Source: Clostridia bacterium (lineage in GTDB: Bacteria > Bacillota_A > Clostridia > Christensenellales > Aristaeellaceae). From it: 29,507 nt of DNA. The notes below the pieces were generated by a model. The model saw nothing but the letters and a program-made list of their open reading frames with translations. It made no database searches and was not told where the DNA came from. Shown here piece by piece: positions 1-7,767 of this stretch; position 1 is the first letter of the stretch; every line of letters begins with the position of its first letter. Made by a program: the position numbers and the translations under genes. The stretch covers positions 1 to 29,507 of the forward strand of contig JAFRJF010000232.1 in NCBI GenBank assembly GCA_017432405.1, written 5' to 3'.

Positions 1-13
1 ACAAATCAGAATT

Positions 14-73
14 TTAGGTTTTAGGGGTGAGGATTTAGGGGTGAGGGAAGGAGCCCTAACCCCTAAAACCTAA
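14..73. repeat. Telomere-like palindromic repeat with short tandem units
   Basis: A perfect 15-bp inverted repeat (TTAGGTTTTAGGGGT at 14-28 against its complement at 59-73) encloses a tandem direct repeat of TTAGGGGTGAGG at 21-32 and 35-46 (14-bp period). The G-rich and C-rich strands could fold into a long hairpin. It lies beyond the 3' end of the minus-strand gene and has no coding capacity. It could be a small non-autonomous palindromic element or part of a dispersed intergenic repeat; the window alone cannot decide. Confidence 0.6.
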
Positions 74-80
74 CCCCATT

Positions 81-119
81 ACTCCTGATTTATCGAGCAC
101 AGCTCGATAAATCAGGAGT
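81..119. repeat. Perfect 18-bp inverted repeat over the stop codon of the 112-906 gene
   Basis: Positions 81-98 and 102-119 are perfectly complementary with a 3-base loop (ACA). The arm at 102-119 contains the TGA stop (minus strand, 112-114) of the acidic-protein gene, so the hairpin starts inside its last codons. On the minus strand it is not followed by a U tract, so it is at best an atypical terminator or a 3'-end protecting stem. Confidence 0.6.
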
Positions 120-906
120 TCTCCTCGTCATAGGACAGCACCGTCCGGATGCGCTTCAGGTCCTTTTCGGTGATGCCGGGGATGGCGGAGAGCTGGGCGT
201 CGGTCATGGCCTTGATCTGGTCCACGTTGTCGATGCCCGCCAGGGTCAGCGCCTTCAGGGAGGCGTTGCTGAAGTCGTACATGTAGATGCTGCGCGGGTC
301 CTCGTTGGCGTACCACTCTTCCCAGTTGTCCTCGTCCTCGCCGTCCCCGTCGTCATCGTCGTCCTCGTCGAAGTCCGAGAAGTCCGGCGAGTCGAACAGG
401 TCCGCGGGCGGGCCGTCCTGCACCCATTCGCCGTCGTTGAAGCGCGACCAGACCTTGTCGCCCTTGCCCAGCTTGAACAGCTCAAGGGCCAGTTGGATGG
501 AGATGTCCTCATCGTCCTCGTCGGTGGTGCGGATGGTGGACAGTACGCGCACGGTGGTGTCGTTCTCGTCGTCGGCGTCCCAGTCGAAGAAGGGGCCGTT
601 CCACAGCGCGTCCTCGCCCTCGTCCATCTCGCCGGAGAGGTAGCGCTCCATGGAATCGGACTCCAGGTAGAAGTTGTTCGGGTCAAAGCCGTAGGCGGCG
701 AGCATCTCCGACGCCTTCGACGCGATGTCGGTCATGATCAGCAGCCGCGTCATTTTCTCGCGCACGGAGTTGGCCACGTCGGCCATCAGGTCGTTCCGGG
801 GGGCGGATGTGAGCCCCTGCAGCAGGGCTTCCAAGGAGACCTCGTTCATCGGCTGCTGCTGCATGTGCTCGCGCCGCCGCTTGTTGAAATCGATGATGTT
901 TGACAT
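112..906 (-). CDS. Acidic protein with C-terminal helix-hairpin-helix (alpha-CTD-like) domain
   Basis: 264 aa when started at the ATG at 906, which has an excellent AAGGAGGA ribosome binding site; a longer reading to 1068 has no such site and would run over the promoter. The N-terminus is basic (KRRR near residue 8). The middle is a glutamate- and aspartate-rich region, with an almost purely acidic stretch at about residues 173-198. The last ~49 residues (SLKALTLAGIDNVDQIKAM, then AIPGITEKDLKRI) have the repeated short-helix and G-I pattern of helix-hairpin-helix domains and of the RNA polymerase alpha C-terminal domain. I do not recognise the family. A nucleic-acid or polymerase contact role is an inference from the tail only. 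It is transcribed alone, divergent from the polysaccharide operon. Confidence 0.85.
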   Translation of the reverse strand: MSNIIDFNKRRREHMQQQPMNEVSLEALLQGLTSAPRNDLMADVANSVREKMTRLLIMTDIASKASEMLAAYGFDPNNFYLESDSMERYLSGEMDEGEDALWNGPFFDWDADDENDTTVRVLSTIRTTDEDDEDISIQLALELFKLGKGDKVWSRFNDGEWVQDGPPADLFDSPDFSDFDEDDDDDGDGEDEDNWEEWYANEDPRSIYMYDFSNASLKALTLAGIDNVDQIKAMTDAQLSAIPGITEKDLKRIRTVLSYDEENS

Positions 907-948
907 GCTGTTCCTCCTTGAACACGTTTGGAAAATATCACAGTTTCT

Positions 949-977
949 ATAATAACCGACGCGGCGCGAAATGTCCA
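949..977 (-). promoter_or_regulatory. Promoter for the 112-906 gene
   Basis: On the minus strand TGGACA (972-977) and TATTAT (949-954) are separated by exactly 17 bases, a good sigma-A-type promoter about 43 bases upstream of the ATG at 906. Confidence 0.65.
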
Positions 978-1061
978 TAGAGCGCGGCGAAAATGTCGAA
1001 ATAAAATAGGGAACGAATATGTTTTCAAGGCAAAATGTGTTTGAAATTTCGCTTTTCGCAG

Positions 1062-1090
1062 TAGACATCCCAGGGGCGCTGTGTTATGAT
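1062..1090 (+). promoter_or_regulatory. Promoter of the polysaccharide operon
   Basis: TAGACA (1062-1067), a 17-base spacer and TATGAT (1085-1090) precede the first glycosyltransferase gene. Transcription would begin near 1097, leaving a leader of about 85 bases in which I see no recognisable riboswitch. It is the only strong plus-strand promoter I see before the run of closely spaced genes that ends at 17657, so it may drive a ~16.6-kb transcript. Confidence 0.65.
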
Positions 1091-1183
1091 AAATGTATTC
1101 AGTTATCGGTGAAAATGGGTGGGCTATGCCATTCGGCGCCGGAGGGCCGATGGGAAGAGCTGTGACAGGAGTGGTGAGTCCCT

Positions 1184-2311
1184 TTGAAGCGCAAAGTGTT
1201 GATGACCGCTTCCGTATGGCGGCATATCCGCAGCTTTCATCTGCCCTATCTGGCCCGGTTCCGGCAGCTGGGCTGGGAGACGCACGTGGGCTGCGCGGGC
1301 ATTCCGGCCGACGCCCCGCATGTGGACGCGCCGATTGAGCTGCCCTTTGAAAAGCGCATGACCTCGCCGGCGAACCTCCGGGCGATGGGCCTCATGAAGC
1401 GGCGCATCCGGGCGGAGCGCTACGACCTGATCATCACCCACACGACCCTCGCCGCCTTCTTTACGCGTATGGCGCTGGCGGGGGCTTTTTCCCGGACCGC
1501 CGACTGCCCGACGCGGCTGGTTAACGTGATGCACGGCTATCTGTTCGACGACGATACCCCGGCGCTGAAGCGGCGCGTGCTGCTGGAGGCGGAGCGGTTG
1601 ACCGCGCCCCGGACCGACCTGCTGCTGGTGATGAACCGATGGGACGAGGGCGCGGCGCGCCGGTATCGCCTGGGCGCGCGCATCGAGTCGATCCCCGGCA
1701 TGGGGGTGGACTTCTCCGCCCTGGACGCGGCCGGCGACGCCGACGGCAGCCGGCTGAGGCAGGCGCTTGGCATTGGGAAGGACGCCTTTGTGCTGATCTA
1801 TGCGGCGGAATTTTCCAATAGGAAGTGCCAGCCCGTGCTGATCCGGGCCATGACCGCCCTGCCTGAAAACGCGGTGCTGGCGCTCTGCGGCAGCGGCGCG
1901 ACGCTTCAGGCCTGCCGCGCCCTGGCCGAGGAGCTGGGGGTCGCGAATCGGGTGCTGTTCCCGGGACAGGTGGAGGACATGCCCGCCTGGTACAGGATGG
2001 CGGACGCCTGCGTCGCCTCCAGCCGCAGCGAGGGGCTTCCCTTCAACCTGATGGAGGCCCTGCGCGCCGGGCTGCCGGTGGTGGCCAGCGCCACGAAGGG
2101 CCATACCGACCTGATCGAGGACGGCGTGAACGGCTTCCTGGTGCCCTGGGGCGACGATGCGGCCCTGGCGGAGCGGGTGCGGCGGCTGATGGACGACGGC
2201 GCACTGACGGCGCGGCTCGGCGCGCGGGCCGCCCGGGGCATGGACCGATACGCGCTTAAAAGCGTGCTGCCCGCCGTAATGGACCTCTATCTGTCGGCGC
2301 TGGAAGGGTGA
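1184..2311 (+). CDS. Glycosyltransferase, family 4-like (GT-B fold)
   Basis: 375 aa from a TTG start (MKRKVLMTASVWRHI), with AGGAG about 12 bases upstream; no better ATG lies before the conserved N-terminus. It should transfer a sugar from a nucleotide donor to a lipid-linked glycan at the cytoplasmic face. The N-terminal half fits the acceptor Rossmann domain. The C-terminal half has the GT4 signature: LIYAAEFSNRK at the donor-domain start, a GSG turn, and the EX7E region SEGLPFNLMEALRAGLPVVA, followed by GHTDLIEDGVNGFLV. It is the first gene of the operon, so it may add an early sugar to the repeat unit. Donor and linkage cannot be read from sequence. Confidence 0.88.
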   Translation: MKRKVLMTASVWRHIRSFHLPYLARFRQLGWETHVGCAGIPADAPHVDAPIELPFEKRMTSPANLRAMGLMKRRIRAERYDLIITHTTLAAFFTRMALAGAFSRTADCPTRLVNVMHGYLFDDDTPALKRRVLLEAERLTAPRTDLLLVMNRWDEGAARRYRLGARIESIPGMGVDFSALDAAGDADGSRLRQALGIGKDAFVLIYAAEFSNRKCQPVLIRAMTALPENAVLALCGSGATLQACRALAEELGVANRVLFPGQVEDMPAWYRMADACVASSRSEGLPFNLMEALRAGLPVVASATKGHTDLIEDGVNGFLVPWGDDAALAERVRRLMDDGALTARLGARAARGMDRYALKSVLPAVMDLYLSALEG

Positions 2312-2350
2312 AATCCATATTTGCATATGACAGAAGGAACTGTATCTGAA

Positions 2351-3340
2351 ATGACGAGACAGGCGCAGGCGTCGCGGGAGCCGGTGATCGCCATACTGAT
2401 GGCCGTATACGAGCCCCGCATGGACTGGCTGAAGGCGCAGCTGGAATCGCTGGAGAAGCAGACTTATCCGAACCTCAGGCTCTACATTCGCGACGATTGC
2501 TCGCCAACGGTGTCGCTTGAAGCGCTGGAGGCGTGCGTGCGGGACTGCGTTCACGCCATCCCCTTTGAACTGCGGCGAAACGAGGTAAACCTGGGCTCGA
2601 ACGGGACCTTCGAGCGGCTGACGGGGGAGGCGGAGGGCGACTACTTCGCTTATTGCGACCAGGACGATATCTGGCTGCCCCAGAAGCTGGAGACGCTTCT
2701 GGCGGCGGCGGAGCGGGAAAAGGCGCTGCTGGCCTGCTCGGACATGTTCATCATCGACGGGGAGGGCAGGCAGATAGCGGGCAGCATCACGCAGGTGCGC
2801 AGGCATCACGTATTCAAATCCGGGGACGGGCTCGCGCCGCAGCTGCTGATCTCCAATTTCGCGGTGGGCTGCGCCATGCTGGTGCGCTCGGACGCGGCGC
2901 GGGAAGCGAGGCCGTTCTGCCCCGACATGGTGCACGACCACTACCTGGCGCTGTGGTGCGCCGAAAACGGCAGGATCGTCTCCCTCCCGGACAGGCTGAT
3001 CTGCTACCGCATACACGGGGACAACCAGACGGGCCTGATGGCCGGGGTGAAGGACAGGCAGTCCTATTTAGAGGTGAAGATCAGGTCCCGCAGGCGCAGG
3101 CTGGAATGGCTCCGGCGGCGCTTTGAGGGGCATGAGGCGCTATGCGGGCAGATCGACAGGGCGCTGGACTGGCTTCGGGCGCGGGAGGCCTACTTCCGCG
3201 GGGAGCCGGGGCAGATCCCTACGATCTGGAGGCACAGGGATTTCGGCAAGCTGGTTTCGCTGTTTGAGATCGTGGGCGCCAGGCTGCCGGAGCGATTTTT
3301 TATGATGGCGATTGGCCTGAACAGGCGCAACATCATCTGA
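2351..3340 (+). CDS. Glycosyltransferase, family 2 (rhamnosyltransferase-like)
   Basis: 329 aa from the ATG at 2351, which has AAGGA 12 bases upstream; in-frame TTG 2321 and ATG 2327 would add up to ten residues and are less well placed. GT-A features are clear: AILMAVYEPR at the N-terminus, LYIRDDCSP, and the metal-binding motif in YCDQDDIWLPQKLETLL. CYRIHGDNQTG further on is typical of GT2 enzymes of the rhamnosyltransferase type. A family assignment to rhamnosyl transfer fits the rml genes that follow directly, but the donor is inferred. The C-terminus is arginine-rich with no transmembrane segment, so the enzyme is probably cytoplasmic and membrane-associated. Confidence 0.88.
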   Translation: MTRQAQASREPVIAILMAVYEPRMDWLKAQLESLEKQTYPNLRLYIRDDCSPTVSLEALEACVRDCVHAIPFELRRNEVNLGSNGTFERLTGEAEGDYFAYCDQDDIWLPQKLETLLAAAEREKALLACSDMFIIDGEGRQIAGSITQVRRHHVFKSGDGLAPQLLISNFAVGCAMLVRSDAAREARPFCPDMVHDHYLALWCAENGRIVSLPDRLICYRIHGDNQTGLMAGVKDRQSYLEVKIRSRRRRLEWLRRRFEGHEALCGQIDRALDWLRAREAYFRGEPGQIPTIWRHRDFGKLVSLFEIVGARLPERFFMMAIGLNRRNII

Positions 3341-3375
3341 CAGGCGCGTGATGGCTTAGTGGAAGGGGGATGGAG

Positions 3376-4263
3376 ATGAAGGGCATCGTACTCGCCGGCG
3401 GCGCCGGGACCCGGCTGTATCCGCTGACGATGGTGACGAGCAAGCAGCTGCTGCCGGTCTACGACAAGCCGATGATCTACTATCCCCTCTCGACGCTGAT
3501 GTTGGCGGGCATCCGGGACATACTGGTCATCTCCACTCCGGAGGACACGCCCCGCTTTGAGCACCTGCTGGGGGACGGCAGCCAGTTCGGCCTGAACCTG
3601 GAATACGTGGTGCAGCCCTCGCCGGACGGGCTGGCCCAGGCCTTCCTGCTGGGCGAGGACTTCATCGGCGACGACGCCTGCGCCATGGTGCTGGGCGACA
3701 ATATCTTCTACGGCAACGGCCTGGGCAGGCTGCTGCGCTCGGCGCGGAGCAACGCGGAGGAAGGCGACAGGGCGACGGTGTTCGGCTATTACGTCAACGA
3801 TCCGGAGCGCTTCGGCGTCGTCGAATTCGATGCGGGCGGAAGGGTCGTCTCCATCGAGGAAAAGCCGGCGCGGCCCAGGAGCAGCTACGCCGTCACCGGG
3901 CTGTATTTCTATCCCAGGGGGGTCTCCCAGATGGCCCGCCGGGTCGGGCCCAGCGCCCGCGGCGAGCTGGAGATCACCACGCTGAACGACATGTACCTGA
4001 AGCGCTCGAGGCTGGACGTGCAGCTGCTGGGCCGGGGGTTTGCCTGGCTGGATACCGGCACGATAGATTCCCTGGTGGACGCGGCGGATTTCGTGCGCAT
4101 GATCGAGAAGCGACAGAGCATCAAGATCTCCGCCCCGGAGGAGATCGCCTACAGGAACCGCTGGATCACCCGGGAGGCGCTGCTGGAATCGGCCCGTCGC
4201 TACGGCAGGAGCCCCTACGGACAGCATCTGATGGCGGTTGCCGAGGGGAGGGTGCGCTATTGA
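3376..4263 (+). CDS. rfbA: Glucose-1-phosphate thymidylyltransferase RmlA
   Basis: 295 aa. The first step of dTDP-L-rhamnose synthesis: dTTP plus glucose-1-phosphate gives dTDP-glucose. The nucleotidyltransferase signature [18 protein letters not shown] is at the N-terminus, followed by [18 protein letters not shown] and [12 protein letters not shown], and the substrate-binding [18 protein letters not shown]. An ATG at 3370 is also in frame, but the ATG at 3376 matches the usual family start and leaves room for the AAGGGGG site. Length is normal for RmlA. Its TGA overlaps the next ATG by one base, so it should be translationally coupled to rfbC. Confidence 0.97.
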   Translation: MKGIVLAGGAGTRLYPLTMVTSKQLLPVYDKPMIYYPLSTLMLAGIRDILVISTPEDTPRFEHLLGDGSQFGLNLEYVVQPSPDGLAQAFLLGEDFIGDDACAMVLGDNIFYGNGLGRLLRSARSNAEEGDRATVFGYYVNDPERFGVVEFDAGGRVVSIEEKPARPRSSYAVTGLYFYPRGVSQMARRVGPSARGELEITTLNDMYLKRSRLDVQLLGRGFAWLDTGTIDSLVDAADFVRMIEKRQSIKISAPEEIAYRNRWITREALLESARRYGRSPYGQHLMAVAEGRVRY

Positions 4264-4826
4264 TGAAGAAGATCGAAACAGGCCTGCCCGGCGTATACAT
4301 CATCGAGCCGCAGGTGATCGGGGATCCGCGCGGCTATTTCATGGAGATCTGGTCCACCCGGAACTTTGAGGCGCTGGGACTGGCGTACAGCTTCGTGCAG
4401 GAGAACCAGTCCTTTTCTTCCCGGAGGAACACGCTGCGGGGCATACACTTCCAGAACGCGCCGATGGCCCAGGCCAAGCTGGTGCGGGTGATTCGGGGCG
4501 CGGTGCTGGACGTGGCGGTGGACCTGCGCAGGGGCAGCCCGACCTACCGGCAGTGGGTGTCCGTGGAGCTGTCGGCGGAAAACAAGCGGATGATGGTGAT
4601 CCCCCGGGGCTTCGGCCACGGCTTCAAGGCGCTGACGGACGACGTGGAATTCTGCTACAAGGTGGATAATCTTTACAGCCGGGAATGCGATCGGGGCATT
4701 CGCTACGACGATCCCTCCATCGGCGTGCAGTGGGGCGCGGTCGAGGAAGCGCTGCTCAGCCCGAAGGACAAAGCGTCGCCGCTGCTGGACGACAGCGACT
4801 GCAATTTCATCTACGGCGAGGTATGA
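4263..4826 (+). CDS. rfbC: dTDP-4-dehydrorhamnose 3,5-epimerase RmlC
   Basis: 187 aa cupin enzyme, third step of the dTDP-L-rhamnose pathway, double epimerisation at C3 and C5 of the 4-keto-6-deoxy intermediate. Family motifs: VIEPQVIGDPRGYFMEIW near the start, QENQSFSSRRNTLRGIHFQ carrying the catalytic His, VDLRRGSPTYRQW, and IPRGFGHGFKAL, then FCYKVDNLYS with the conserved Tyr. The ATG at 4263 shares one base with the rfbA stop (TGATG); the in-frame TTG at 4260 is less likely. Full length, with no anomalies. Confidence 0.97.
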   Translation: MKKIETGLPGVYIIEPQVIGDPRGYFMEIWSTRNFEALGLAYSFVQENQSFSSRRNTLRGIHFQNAPMAQAKLVRVIRGAVLDVAVDLRRGSPTYRQWVSVELSAENKRMMVIPRGFGHGFKALTDDVEFCYKVDNLYSRECDRGIRYDDPSIGVQWGAVEEALLSPKDKASPLLDDSDCNFIYGEV

Positions 4827-4861
4827 GACGGACCAGGACGGTTCCCAAGGAGGCGTGAACG

Positions 4862-5791
4862 GTGGCGGAGATGCTCTACGAAGACATAGGGAAGGTCAGG
4901 CTGAATTATCGGTTCTATCAGGGCTCCGATCAATACAGCGACGGAGATGTCGAAGAAACCCTCCTGCGGATCGTTCAGCAAGGCGACGCCTATGAGGACG
5001 TGCTGATGCGCCAGAGCAACTGGGCGCTGCTGTACCACCTTTCCCCGATCCGCGAAAACCTGCTGGAGTGGTATGACTTCGGCGAAGGCAAGTCACTGCT
5101 GGAGATCGGCGCGGGTTGCGGCGGGGTCACCGGCCTGTTCTGCAAAAAGTGCGCCCGCGTGGTCGGCATCGACCTGTCCCGGCGCAGGTCCCTGATCAAC
5201 GCCCACCGAAACAGGGCGCATGACAACCTGGAGCTCATCGTGGGCAATTTTTCGGACATTCAAATCGAGGAGAAGTTCGATTACGTCACGCTGATCGGCG
5301 TGCTGGAATATTCGATGTACTACATCGGCGGCGATTCGCCCTTTATCGACATGCTGAAAAGGGCGCGGGAATACCTGAAGCCCGGCGGGAAGCTGATCGT
5401 CGCCATCGAGAACAAGTACGGCATCAAGTACTGGGCCGGCGCCCGGGAGGACCATACGGGCAACGTCATGGACGGCATCATGGGCTATCCGGGCGAGGCG
5501 CGGGTGCGCACCTTTTCCCGGGAGGGTCTGGAGGCGCTGCTGCGTGAAGCGGGCTTTGCGGAGCTGGATTTTTACTATCCGCTGCCGGATTACAAGCTGC
5601 CCACCGAGGTCTATTCCCAGAGGCGGCTTCCCAGGGTCTACCCGTTCATCGGCAACACGCCGAACTACGACAGATCCCGCTATGCCCTGTTCGACGAGGC
5701 GAAGGCCATGAACGAGCTGATTCGGGAGGGCAAGTTTGAGATGTTCGCGAATTCCTTTCTTGTCTTCTGCGGGGGAGGTGCATGGCAATGA
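4862..5791 (+). CDS. SAM-dependent methyltransferase in the rml cluster
   Basis: 309 aa from a GTG start at 4862 with AAGGAGG 8 bases upstream. A class I Rossmann methyltransferase: motif I LLEIGAGCGGVTGLF, the acidic residue of motif II in VVGIDLS, and VTLIGVLEYS followed by AREYLKPGGKLIVAIENKYG. The C-terminal part (FYYPLPDYKLPTEVYSQRRL) is seen in Firmicute glycan-cluster methyltransferases. Its expected role is O-methylation of a sugar in the polymer or of the growing chain end, but the substrate is unknown. Its last four bases (ATGA, 5788-5791) are shared with the next gene. In my recollection of related clusters these two are often parts of one large protein, which suggests they act together. 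Confidence 0.85.
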   Translation: MAEMLYEDIGKVRLNYRFYQGSDQYSDGDVEETLLRIVQQGDAYEDVLMRQSNWALLYHLSPIRENLLEWYDFGEGKSLLEIGAGCGGVTGLFCKKCARVVGIDLSRRRSLINAHRNRAHDNLELIVGNFSDIQIEEKFDYVTLIGVLEYSMYYIGGDSPFIDMLKRAREYLKPGGKLIVAIENKYGIKYWAGAREDHTGNVMDGIMGYPGEARVRTFSREGLEALLREAGFAELDFYYPLPDYKLPTEVYSQRRLPRVYPFIGNTPNYDRSRYALFDEAKAMNELIREGKFEMFANSFLVFCGGGAWQ

Positions 5792-6711
5792 GCCGGCAGA
5801 CGTGCCAGGTGCTTTACAGCAAGTACAATTCCACGCGCAGGCCCGATTTTCGCGTCACGACGGAAATCTGTGAGGACGAAGGCGGCCTGTTCGTGCGCAA
5901 GCGCGCCGGGGATCCCGCGGCAAAGGCGCATCTGGAGAGCATATTCGCCAACGGCGAGCGCCTGCGGGACTACTACGACGGCGCCCGGGTGATCCCCTGC
6001 GAATGGGCGGACGGGTCGCTGCGGTTTCCCTATATCCAGGGTGAGACCCTGGCGGAGCAGATCGACGCGGAACACTTTGACAAAGAGCGCTTCGTTTCGC
6101 AGGTGAATGCCCGCCTGGAGCGCGTCCTTTGCGTGCAGCAGCGCTTCGTCACGCCCTTCCGGTCGACGCCTGAATTTGAAGCGATGTTTGGGCCAACCGA
6201 GCTGGGGGACGACGCCGTCGCCGTGAACCCCGCCAATATCGATTCCCTGTTTACCAATTTCGTGGAAAACGAATCCGGCCTGTACTGCATCGATTGCGAA
6301 TGGGTCTGCCATTTTCCGGTACCGGTGGATTACATCCGTTTTCGCGCCCTGCGCTACCTGTACCTGAACCAGGTCCAGCATCAGATGCAGGGCGTCGGGC
6401 TTGAGGACATGCTCAGCTGGTTTGGGCTTTCGGGGCATCGGCTCGGGCTCCTCCAGAATATGGAGAGGTGCTTCCTGCAGCATGTGCACGGCGAGGGCGG
6501 AAAGTACATCTATATCGAGCGCTACAGGAAGAGCAGCGTCCCCCTGTCCAATTCCCGCTTTGGGCTGGCCGGCCCGGCCGCAAAGCTGACCGGGAGGATC
6601 AAGGGGGTCGCCAGGCACAACAAGACCCTGTACGGCGTGCTTCGAATGGCGAAGTCGGCCCTGACGAACGGGCCGGGGTACGCGCTGCGAAACCGAAAGG
6701 CATTTTTCTGA
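5788..6711 (+). CDS. Putative kinase-like partner of the methyltransferase
   Basis: 307 aa. The ATG at 5788 is preferred (GGAGG 9 bases upstream, ATGA overlap with the methyltransferase stop); the ATG at 5782 lies too close to the site. I do not recognise a named family. Features seen: FPYIQGETLAEQID resembles the hinge of APH/LPS-type kinases, and NIDSLFTNFVENESGLYCID followed by CEW resembles the catalytic-loop Asn and the metal-binding Asp region of aminoglycoside-phosphotransferase-like folds (pattern D-x-x-x-x-N then IDxEW). If active it may phosphorylate a sugar, a chain-terminating step that would fit a methyltransferase and kinase pair as in some chain-capping systems. That function is an inference. 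The C-terminal ~50 residues are basic. Confidence 0.7.
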   Translation: MSRQTCQVLYSKYNSTRRPDFRVTTEICEDEGGLFVRKRAGDPAAKAHLESIFANGERLRDYYDGARVIPCEWADGSLRFPYIQGETLAEQIDAEHFDKERFVSQVNARLERVLCVQQRFVTPFRSTPEFEAMFGPTELGDDAVAVNPANIDSLFTNFVENESGLYCIDCEWVCHFPVPVDYIRFRALRYLYLNQVQHQMQGVGLEDMLSWFGLSGHRLGLLQNMERCFLQHVHGEGGKYIYIERYRKSSVPLSNSRFGLAGPAAKLTGRIKGVARHNKTLYGVLRMAKSALTNGPGYALRNRKAFF

Positions 6712-6735
6712 GGCGAAGCTGAGGGTGATTCACAC

Positions 6736-7755
6736 ATGACCATCGTCGTCACCGGCGGCGCCGGCTTCATCGGCGCCAACTTCATATTCCACATGCTGGA
6801 CAGGCACCCGGACTACCGGATCGTGTGCGTGGACAAGCTGACCTACGCGGGCAACCTGTCCACGCTGGCGCCGGTGATGGACAAGCCCAGCTTCCGCTTT
6901 GTGAAGCTGGACATCTGCGACCGGGCGGGCGTCTATCAGCTGTTCGAGGAGGAGCGCCCGGACGTCGTGGTGAACTTCGCCGCGGAGAGCCATGTGGATC
7001 GCTCCATCGAGGACCCGGGCATATTCCTCCAGACCAACGTCATCGGCACCGCCACGCTGATGGACGCCTGCCGCAGGTACGGCATCCAGCGCTTCCACCA
7101 GGTTTCCACCGACGAGGTCTACGGCGACCTGCCGCTGGAGCGGCCGGACCTGTTCTTCACCGAGCAGACGCCCCTCCACACGAGCTCGCCCTACAGCGCC
7201 TCCAAGGCGGGCGCGGACCTGCTGGCGCTGGCCTACCACCGCACCTTTGATCTGCCGGTGACCGTCTCCCGCTGCTCCAACAACTACGGGCCCTTCCAGT
7301 TCCCCGAGAAGCTGATCCCGCTGATGATCGTCAACTGCCTGAACGACAGGCCGCTGCCGGTGTACGGCGAGGGGCTGAACGTGCGGGACTGGCTCTATGT
7401 GGAGGACCACTGCCGGGCCATCGACCTCATCATCCACGGGGGCCGGGTGGGCGAGGTGTACAACGTGGGCGGCCACAACGAGATGCGCAACATCGACATC
7501 GTGCGGCTGATCTGCCGGGCGCTGGGCAAGCCCGAGCGCCTGATCACCTTCGTGACCGATCGCAAGGGCCACGACATGCGCTACGCCATCGATCCCACGA
7601 AGATCCACGACGAGCTGGGCTGGCTGCCGGAGACGAAGTTCGCCGACGGCATCCAAAGGACCATCCAGTGGTACCTGGACAACCGCCAGTGGTGGGAGCG
7701 CATCGTCAGTGGCGAGTACCGGAGCTACTATGAAAAGATGTACGGCAATCGCTGA
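6736..7755 (+). CDS. rfbB: dTDP-glucose 4,6-dehydratase RmlB
   Basis: 339 aa extended short-chain dehydrogenase, second step of the dTDP-L-rhamnose pathway (dTDP-glucose to dTDP-4-keto-6-deoxyglucose, NAD-dependent). NAD motif TGGAGFIGANF at the N-terminus; AAESHVDRSIEDP; the catalytic region STDEVYGDLPL with the D-E pair characteristic of 4,6-dehydratases; YSASKAGADLL providing Tyr and Lys of YxxxK; and RCSNNYGPFQFPEKLIP. The ATG start has GAGGGTGAT upstream. Length and motifs are standard. It lies after the methyltransferase pair, so the rml genes are split in two. Confidence 0.97.
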   Translation: MTIVVTGGAGFIGANFIFHMLDRHPDYRIVCVDKLTYAGNLSTLAPVMDKPSFRFVKLDICDRAGVYQLFEEERPDVVVNFAAESHVDRSIEDPGIFLQTNVIGTATLMDACRRYGIQRFHQVSTDEVYGDLPLERPDLFFTEQTPLHTSSPYSASKAGADLLALAYHRTFDLPVTVSRCSNNYGPFQFPEKLIPLMIVNCLNDRPLPVYGEGLNVRDWLYVEDHCRAIDLIIHGGRVGEVYNVGGHNEMRNIDIVRLICRALGKPERLITFVTDRKGHDMRYAIDPTKIHDELGWLPETKFADGIQRTIQWYLDNRQWWERIVSGEYRSYYEKMYGNR

Positions 7756-7767
7756 AAGGAACGGACT

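Noticed and set aside
21..46. Repeated TTAGGGGTGAGG units considered as a CRISPR array
   Set aside because: Only two units with a 2-base gap; no spacers and no cas genes.
1093..1338. A short open frame starting in the operon leader
   Set aside because: It overlaps the glycosyltransferase N-terminus in another phase and lacks a ribosome binding site.
1124..3016. A 630-codon minus-strand open frame, and similar long ones at 6730-8448 and 8442-9437
   Set aside because: Each is a shadow of well-supported plus-strand genes and shows low-complexity composition and no ribosome binding site.
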